Of a stretch of 11,312 nt of DNA, positions 6,697-11,312 are shown one piece after another; the first letter of the stretch is position 1; every line of letters starts with the position of its first letter. The stretch comes from an uncultured Spirochaetaceae bacterium. Lineage in GTDB: Bacteria; Spirochaetota; Spirochaetia; Treponematales; Treponemataceae. The stretch spans positions 1 through 11,312 of the forward strand of contig CACXDK010000142.1 in assembly GCA_902766345.1 (NCBI GenBank), given 5' to 3'. The notes beneath the pieces were generated by a model. The model was not told where the DNA came from. It was given only the letters and a program-made list of their open reading frames with translations, and ran no database searches. Both the position numbers and the translations under genes were made by a program.

Positions 6697-8976
6697 TTAC
6701 TCAGCTGGAATCAGAATTACAGAACCAGCTTTAATGTAGTTAGGATTTTTGAGGTGATTGTATTCCGCAAGATATGTGTATCGCCATGGATTTTTATAGT
6801 AGGCATTTGAAATATCCCACAATGTATCACCCCATACAACAGTATACTTTGTGTCAGGCAGTTTTGTTGCAGGTTTTGCAGGCTTTTCTGGCACAACCTG
6901 AGATGGTACTGTTGCAATAACAATCTCATTTTCTTTTGCTGTAACAGGTTCTTTTACGACAGCAGGTTCCTTAGCAGGAGCTGTGTCTTTTTCAGGTTTT
7001 GTTTCCTGTTTAGCAGAAGTTTCTGCAATAGCAGGTGTTGTTACAGTTTCAGCTGTAGTCTCATTAGATGCAATTGCATTTGTTTCTGTGTCAGTAGAAT
7101 CTTCTTTGTTTGTTTTTTCAGTTTTCTGTGCAATAGCCTGAGCTCTTGTAATTAAGTTCATGTTTGTAGGAAGAACAAAGAGTAAAAGCAGGCTCATGAG
7201 ACATATTAATGCACATACAAGGCAGATAACGACAGGCACTTTTGACTGTCGCTTGCTTTCTGAATAATCATCGTATCCAGAAGAAGATTTACCTTCAAGA
7301 GTTTCTTTGTCATACAAATCACTGAACATGTTCTGAGGTGTTATTACAGGCTCATCTTTGTCTAAGTTTGGAAGAACAAAGTCTGTATTTGTTTCTTCTT
7401 CATCAAAATTAGGTACTGTGAAATCTGTATTGTCTGCATCCTCTTCAAAATCAGGCAACTCAAATGCTGGGAAGTCTTCTTTTGAGTCAAATCCAAGTGG
7501 CTCAACAATTCTTTCGTTTGCATTTGTTGTATCATTGAAGTCTGGCAATTCAAATATGCTGTCGTTCTGATTATCTATATTACCAAAATCTGGCAAATCA
7601 AGTGCTGCGTCGTTATTTTTGTTTGTATCTTCTGCAAAATCTGGTAAATCAAGTGCAGTATCATTACTTGTAGCTGTATCTTCTGCAAAGTCTGGCAAAT
7701 CAAATGCAGTTTCTTCTGGCAGAGTTCTGTCTATTGTTTCATTTGTCTCATTAGAAACAGGCTCTTCAAAAGATGTCAGCTCATCTGAAACTGTTTCATC
7801 AATAGAAGGCATTTCAGAAGGCTCTTCAACAGCAGGAGCTTCTTCAACTGTAGTTTCTTCGCTAGCAGTTGCTACTTCTTCCGATTCAGGCTGGTCAAAA
7901 CCAGACAAATCAAATGGATTCTTAAATGTATCATCTGGGAATTTGTCTTCGGCAGGAGCTTCAACCTGTGTTTCTTCTGCAGTAGTTTTGAAAGCTTCTG
8001 GTAATTCAAAATCTTCATTAGCTGTATTAGATTCTTCAGTTGTATTAGTTTCTTCCTGAGGAGCATCGAAATCTGGCAAATCCAATGCAACGTCTTCAAC
8101 GGCAGGTTCTTCAAGAGCTGGCTGTTCTGCTTCTATTGTTTCTTCTGCTATGGTTTCATCAGTTACGGCAGGAGCTTCCTCTACAACAGGTTCCTCAAAG
8201 TCTGGCAAATCAAGAACCGCTTCTTCCGCAGCTGGTTCTTCTAGTACTGTCTCAGGTTCTTCCTTAAGTTCTTTCTTTACAGGAGCTTCTTCTTCAGGAG
8301 AAACAAAATTTGCTAAATCAAAAGAATTATCATCCTTTTTAGAAGCTGCAATATCGTCAAAAGCAAAATCTTCACTGTTGGGAGCTGGACCTAGCACTTC
8401 ACTTTCCTCCGTTTCTGGCGTATCAATTTTATCCAAATCTTCGACGTCTTGTTTTGTAATTGCAAAAGGGTTGGAATCTGTTTCTTCGTCTTTTGGATCT
8501 GATATGGAATTCAAAATCTCTTCAAACGACATATCTTTATCTTCTGGAGACTCTTTCTTAGGTTCATTAAAAATCTCTTCAAAAGGTTTTGCATCTTCTT
8601 CCGTAGGCTCAAGATTGAAATTTGCAGGCATACTCCGTTCCTCAGGAGTTCTTGAAACTAGAGATACATTTTTTACGCTTTCAAGACCTGTTTCTGGGTC
8701 ATTAATTCGTGCATTAAGCTTGTTGTCTGCATCAAGCTCAATATCCAGCGTTAAACTAGGCTCTCCGTTCCCATGAGGATTCATATTTGTTATTTCAAGA
8801 GTATCAACATATTCTGCGTCATCCATTGAGCCAGATTTTGACCTGTACAAATCAACATGTACGGTAGTCTGATTATCCTTTACCGTTGTAAGAGCAAGAT
8901 TCTTTTTTTCCGGTTTACCATCTTCCAGAATAGGGTAAAATGAACCGTCGGCAAGTTTTATTCCAATAGATTCCAT
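6697..8976 (-). CDS. bitopic LysM protein with Hsp70-like substrate-binding domain and acidic LPDF-repeat linker
   Basis: This 759-residue protein has four visible parts. (1) Residues about 3-108 have no signal peptide and read like the beta-sandwich substrate-binding domain of DnaK/Hsp70. TTVKDNQTTVHVDLY parallels the DnaK strand with DNQ(S/T)xV, and LTLDIELDADNKLNARINDPETG parallels VTFDIDADGIL...AKDK.SG. No Hsp70 ATPase domain is present. (2) Residues about 110-575 are strongly acidic, Glu/Pro/Thr-rich and probably disordered, with about twelve (F/L)(D/E)LPDF-type motifs. (3) One membrane helix lies at about 580-603 (VPVVICLVCALICLMSLLLL), preceded by Lys/Arg. (4) A Lys/Ala/Pro/Thr-rich spacer leads to a C-terminal LysM at 711-759 (YTVVWGDTLWDIS...AGSVILIPAE), which binds peptidoglycan GlcNAc. 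The inferred topology is N-terminus inside, LysM in the periplasm. AGGAAG serves as SD near the ATG. The next gene is a lytic transglycosylase, so a role in wall remodelling or anchoring is likely; the exact function is unknown. Confidence 0.88.
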   Translation of the reverse strand: MESIGIKLADGSFYPILEDGKPEKKNLALTTVKDNQTTVHVDLYRSKSGSMDDAEYVDTLEITNMNPHGNGEPSLTLDIELDADNKLNARINDPETGLESVKNVSLVSRTPEERSMPANFNLEPTEEDAKPFEEIFNEPKKESPEDKDMSFEEILNSISDPKDEETDSNPFAITKQDVEDLDKIDTPETEESEVLGPAPNSEDFAFDDIAASKKDDNSFDLANFVSPEEEAPVKKELKEEPETVLEEPAAEEAVLDLPDFEEPVVEEAPAVTDETIAEETIEAEQPALEEPAVEDVALDLPDFDAPQEETNTTEESNTANEDFELPEAFKTTAEETQVEAPAEDKFPDDTFKNPFDLSGFDQPESEEVATASEETTVEEAPAVEEPSEMPSIDETVSDELTSFEEPVSNETNETIDRTLPEETAFDLPDFAEDTATSNDTALDLPDFAEDTNKNNDAALDLPDFGNIDNQNDSIFELPDFNDTTNANERIVEPLGFDSKEDFPAFELPDFEEDADNTDFTVPNFDEEETNTDFVLPNLDKDEPVITPQNMFSDLYDKETLEGKSSSGYDDYSESKRQSKVPVVICLVCALICLMSLLLLFVLPTNMNLITRAQAIAQKTEKTNKEDSTDTETNAIASNETTAETVTTPAIAETSAKQETKPEKDTAPAKEPAVVKEPVTAKENEIVIATVPSQVVPEKPAKPATKLPDTKYTVVWGDTLWDISNAYYKNPWRYTYLAEYNHLKNPNYIKAGSVILIPAE
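7363..8322 (-). repeat. degenerate (F/L)(D/E)LPDF peptide-motif repeats within the LysM protein
   Basis: In the linker, about twelve hexapeptide-like motifs recur. They lie near residues 219 (FDLANF), 255, 298, 323 (FELPEAF), 355 (FDLSGF), 425, 442, 459, 475, 505, 519 (FTVPNF) and 533 (FVLPNL). Seven contain an exact LPDF. Copies at 425-480 are 16-17 residues apart and have similar flanks (AEDT), which suggests recent duplication; the others are 12-65 or so residues apart. The DNA is visibly repetitive (TCTGGCAAATCAA-like units). Confidence 0.85.
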
Positions 8977-9074
8977 GAAGCTTCCTTTTATAGATGATTT
9001 TCTTCTCTATATAATTAAGAACTATATCAGAAAATAATTCTTTTATCCACAGAAGAAGTCATATATTCTGAAGA

Positions 9075-9911
9075 TTAATATTCGTATGAATAAGATGTCA
9101 TAGCCTTAAGTTCGTTCAATGTGTCTCCAAATTTCTTTGCGACATCATATTCCTTTGTTGCAGTAATATTTCCTCTGTCGTCATATTCATAGAATTCACG
9201 CTTTGTAATTTCGTTAGCCATATTGTATGTCTGAATTTCAGAAACAAGACCATTCTTTCCATAGCGGTATACAATCTTTTCATCAGACTTATTATCTTCA
9301 GTTGTTACAGTAATGAGAGATGTGTTTCCATTTTCATTGTAGGTGTAAACTTCTTTCTTTTCAAAAGAACCGTCACCAAAGTATTCATTTACTTCTTCTG
9401 GCTTTCCGTTTGCATTAAGCTTTGAAATGATGCGGGAAAGAAGCATACCATCTTTATCATAGTAAGATTCTGTCTTTTTACCGCCTTCATAAGTGTAAAT
9501 TGTCTTACCAGTTAATTCATTAGTTGCATTGTATTCTGTTTCTGACAGAATTCTTCCGTCAGAAGTGTATTCTGTCTCTGTTCTGTGCATAAGGACATCT
9601 TTTGCATCATAGAAATTTGCTACAGTTCTTTTTCCAGCAGCATTATATTCAAATGCAATTCTGTCAACGAGAGTGTTCTGAGTATCATAACTCAAAGTTT
9701 CTGTCTCTTTTCCAGCAGCGTTATATACATGTACATATTTAAAAGCCTGAGAGCGATAATATTCTCCAAACTTTGAAACAATAATGTAATTTGTTTTTGT
9801 GTATGTACTTACTTTTCCTTTTGGAACAAAATTTAAGGTATCAAATGCAAATGCTGTTGAAGCAGCGAGTGCAACTGCAGCAGCAGAGATAAGCAATCTT
9901 TTTATATTCAT
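9075..9911 (-). CDS. secreted protein of eight tandem YD-like repeats, function unknown
   Basis: The 278-residue protein starts with a clear Sec signal peptide (MNIKRLLISAAAVALAASTAFA, likely cleaved after AFA at 22). From about residue 57 the rest is some eight repeats of about 26 residues, of the form xYxYNxxGKxxxxxxYDxxxxLxxK. Examples are VYNAAGKETETLSYD, EYNAAGKRTVANFYD, EYTSDGRILSETEYN, TYEGGKKTESYYD, YRYGKNGLVSEIQTYN and YEYDDRGNITATKEYD. This resembles Rhs/YD and MORN-like beta-hairpin repeats that form extended or wrapped beta structures. I do not recognise a named family and see no enzyme motif. I chose the ATG at 9911 because GGTGGAGG lies six to seven bases upstream; the in-frame GTG at 9923 is part of that SD. 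It is likely periplasmic or surface-exposed, and it sits 98 bases upstream of the LysM gene on the same strand. Confidence 0.75.
   Translation of the reverse strand: MNIKRLLISAAAVALAASTAFAFDTLNFVPKGKVSTYTKTNYIIVSKFGEYYRSQAFKYVHVYNAAGKETETLSYDTQNTLVDRIAFEYNAAGKRTVANFYDAKDVLMHRTETEYTSDGRILSETEYNATNELTGKTIYTYEGGKKTESYYDKDGMLLSRIISKLNANGKPEEVNEYFGDGSFEKKEVYTYNENGNTSLITVTTEDNKSDEKIVYRYGKNGLVSEIQTYNMANEITKREFYEYDDRGNITATKEYDVAKKFGDTLNELKAMTSYSYEY
9126..9743 (-). repeat. about eight tandem 24-32-residue YD-like protein repeats
   Basis: Residues about 57-262 of the secreted protein align by eye into successive units beginning near 57, 85, 111, 137, 161, 187, 213 and 239. Each has an aromatic pair, a turn with N/D-x-x-G and a later YD/YN. 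The third and fourth units are well ordered; the sixth has lost its second Tyr (TVTTEDN). Confidence 0.75.
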
Positions 9912-9948
9912 AAATTCCTCCACCTATAATACTTCTAGAAATATCGGC

Positions 9949-9954
9949 ATTATA
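9949..9954 (-). promoter_or_regulatory. possible -10 box for the YD-repeat protein gene
   Basis: A perfect TATAAT on the minus strand lies 38 bases upstream of the ATG at 9911. I see no good -35 hexamer at 16-18 bases. It may depend on an activator, or it may be chance in an AT-rich region. Confidence 0.3.
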
Positions 9955-9991
9955 AAAGTAAAGATAAACAAATTTAGAGCTTTTAGGGCAT

Positions 9992-10020
9992 TTGACCACG
10001 CATGTCTTCTTTGTTATTAT
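9992..10020 (+). promoter_or_regulatory. sigma-70 promoter for the ModF-like ABC protein gene
   Basis: TTGACC (9992-9997) and TATTAT (10015-10020) are separated by exactly 17 bases, each with 5/6 matches to consensus. The predicted start near 10027 leaves a leader of about 15 bases, with the G-rich GTGGGGT serving as SD before the ATG at 10042. Confidence 0.65.
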
Positions 10021-10041
10021 TGCTTTTTGTGGGGTAAAAAC

Positions 10042-11312
10042 ATGCTTGTTACGGTAAATAATTGTAATGTTCAGGACAGATCAAGAATTCTTCTTCCTCG
10101 TGTAGATTGGTGTATGAAGCCTGGTGAAGCTTGGCTTGTAACAGGTGCAAATGGAAGCGGAAAGTCTCATTTTATTCATGCTCTTGCAGGCAAACTTTCC
10201 TTTGTTCCTAATGAAAATGACAGAGTTTCGGGGGAAGTTCCGCTGTATACATCGGTATTCAAAGACTCAGTTTCCATTGTTTCGCTGGAAAGTGCGGCTG
10301 CCTTAATAGAAGAAGAGCGCGAACGCGATGAAAGCGAGATTATGGATAAAGAAGATATAGGCCGCACTGGTCGCCAGTACATTTGCGAAGTGCTTGGCGG
10401 TTCTTCTAAAAAGGGTGCTCCACTTCCTCCTATTGCTTCCCGTCTTGAAACAATGCCTCAAATAAAGCTTTGCGGTGTAGAAAAGATTTTGGACAGAGGA
10501 CTTCGTTACATGTCCACAGGCGAGATCCGCCGCACTCTTTTGTGCCGTGCCCTTCTTTCTGGCTGTAAGCTTTTAATTTTAAGCGACCCTTTTGCAGGCT
10601 TAGATGCAGAATCCAGACGCATTTTGCTTGAATTCTTTGATACTATGGTGCAAAAACAGCTTTCTGCAAAAGAAGTTGACTCTACATTCCCTAGAATTAT
10701 TTTAAGCATGGAACGCTTTCATGAAATTCCTTCTGGCATAAATAGGGTACTTGAATTTTCAAACATGAAGGTTTCCTTTTGCGGAGAACGCTCAGAATAT
10801 GAAGCCGTTGTTCAAAAACGCAATGAAGAGAAATCTGCAAAAATGCAGGCTGAAAAAGAAGCGTTCCTTGCAGAATTAAAGAAAATACGGGATGAAAGTG
10901 ATGTTCTTGTTAATGACATCTATTCCGATTCTGTGCCAGACAGTCTTATTAGCTTTGAAAAAGTAAATGTTGGATGGGGTGACCATCAGGTTCTGGTAGA
11001 TTTAGATTGGGAAGTGAAGAAAGGTGTTCACTGGCTTTTGCGTGGTCCTAACGGTTCTGGAAAAACAACCATTTTGGAACTTATAACTGGCGATAATATG
11101 CAGGTGTTCCGCGAAAATATAAAGCTTTTTGGACGCAGAAGAGGCTCTGGCGAGACAATATGGGACATCAAGCGTAATCTTGGAATTGTAAGCTACCGCC
11201 TTCATGTTGAGTACAGAATGGTTGGCGGAACCGATTTACAGAGTGTGATTATAAGCGGCTTTCATGACAGCATTGGCTTGTATGAAGCTGCAACAGATTT
11301 TGAAGTTTCTAC
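10042..11312 (+). CDS. ModF-like protein with two ABC ATPase domains, N-terminal 423 residues (C-terminus outside window)
   Basis: This soluble twin-ABC protein resembles E. coli ModF, which lies beside the molybdate transport operon but has an uncertain role. The first domain (about 1-250) has Walker A GANGSGKS (35-42), a region like ModF's around the Q-loop (VSLESAAALIEEERERD, 80-96), and the signature YMSTGE (156-161) in place of LSGGQ. Its Walker B is LLILSDPFAGLD (177-188). A charged, probably coiled segment (258-290) leads to the second domain with Walker A GPNGSGKT (335-342). The frame is open to the window edge. There is no membrane segment and no permease in view. The Walker B of domain 1 reads Ser-Asp where Asp-Glu is usual, so this site may be weak or inactive. 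The gene is divergent from the YD-repeat gene and has its own promoter. The ModF family call is good; the physiological role is unknown. Confidence 0.85.
   Translation, partial: MLVTVNNCNVQDRSRILLPRVDWCMKPGEAWLVTGANGSGKSHFIHALAGKLSFVPNENDRVSGEVPLYTSVFKDSVSIVSLESAAALIEEERERDESEIMDKEDIGRTGRQYICEVLGGSSKKGAPLPPIASRLETMPQIKLCGVEKILDRGLRYMSTGEIRRTLLCRALLSGCKLLILSDPFAGLDAESRRILLEFFDTMVQKQLSAKEVDSTFPRIILSMERFHEIPSGINRVLEFSNMKVSFCGERSEYEAVVQKRNEEKSAKMQAEKEAFLAELKKIRDESDVLVNDIYSDSVPDSLISFEKVNVGWGDHQVLVDLDWEVKKGVHWLLRGPNGSGKTTILELITGDNMQVFRENIKLFGRRRGSGETIWDIKRNLGIVSYRLHVEYRMVGGTDLQSVIISGFHDSIGLYEAATDFEVS

Noticed and set aside
7619..8776. Two long plus-strand open frames (146 and 208 residues) rich in Ser, Val and Lys, antisense to the LysM protein gene
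   Set aside because: They are the complement of Glu/Asp/Pro-rich repeat codons. The protein is low-complexity Ser-rich with no domain or SD, and the minus-strand reading has clear domains at both ends.
9055..9074. Possible terminator after the YD-repeat gene (CAGAA/TTCTG)
   Set aside because: A five-pair stem with an 11-base loop and no T tract is too weak to call.

Overview
The window is AT-rich, gene-dense bacterial chromosome. The gene set suggests a host-associated spirochaete, most likely a Treponema. The clues are a lipoprotein lytic transglycosylase paired with a membrane-anchored LysM protein that carries an Hsp70-like N-terminus, a CBS-PP2C regulator, and a small RsmI-like methyltransferase. 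The genus is an inference; no rRNA or other marker gene is present to fix it. I see no mobile element, CRISPR array, tRNA or rRNA gene, and no gene-free stretch longer than about 200 bases.

Layout, left to right. Positions 1-987 (minus) hold the N-terminal 329 residues of a MATE-family efflux transporter, cut by the window edge. A 204-base divergent intergenic region follows, with a near-consensus sigma-70 promoter facing right and a weaker one facing left. From 1192 to 3788 (plus) runs a tight three-gene operon: a CBS-domain PP2C/SpoIIE-type phosphatase, a short RsmI-like SAM-dependent methyltransferase, and a divergent shikimate kinase. It meets, tail to tail with overlapping stop codons, a minus-strand pair transcribed from about 4600: a NifU-like Fe-S scaffold followed by a SlyD-type FKBP prolyl isomerase with a cysteine-glycine tail. 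The apparent terminator of that pair lies inside the shikimate kinase coding sequence. Positions 4635-8976 (minus) hold a cell-envelope pair 13 bases apart: a large bitopic protein (Hsp70-like beta domain, acidic LPDF-repeat linker, one membrane helix, C-terminal LysM) and then a lipoprotein soluble lytic transglycosylase. Positions 9075-9911 (minus) encode a secreted protein made of about eight 26-residue YD-like repeats. From 10042 (plus) starts a ModF-type protein with two ABC ATPase domains, cut by the right edge.

How the genes fit together. The envelope pair plausibly acts at the peptidoglycan: LysM binds the wall and the transglycosylase cleaves it. The NifU-SlyD pair is a metal or Fe-S and protein-maturation unit. 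The CBS-PP2C operon combines a probable regulatory phosphatase with two enzymes that have no obvious link to it. The most unusual item is the protein at 6697-8976, which joins a stand-alone Hsp70 substrate-binding-type domain to a peptidoglycan-binding LysM across the membrane.
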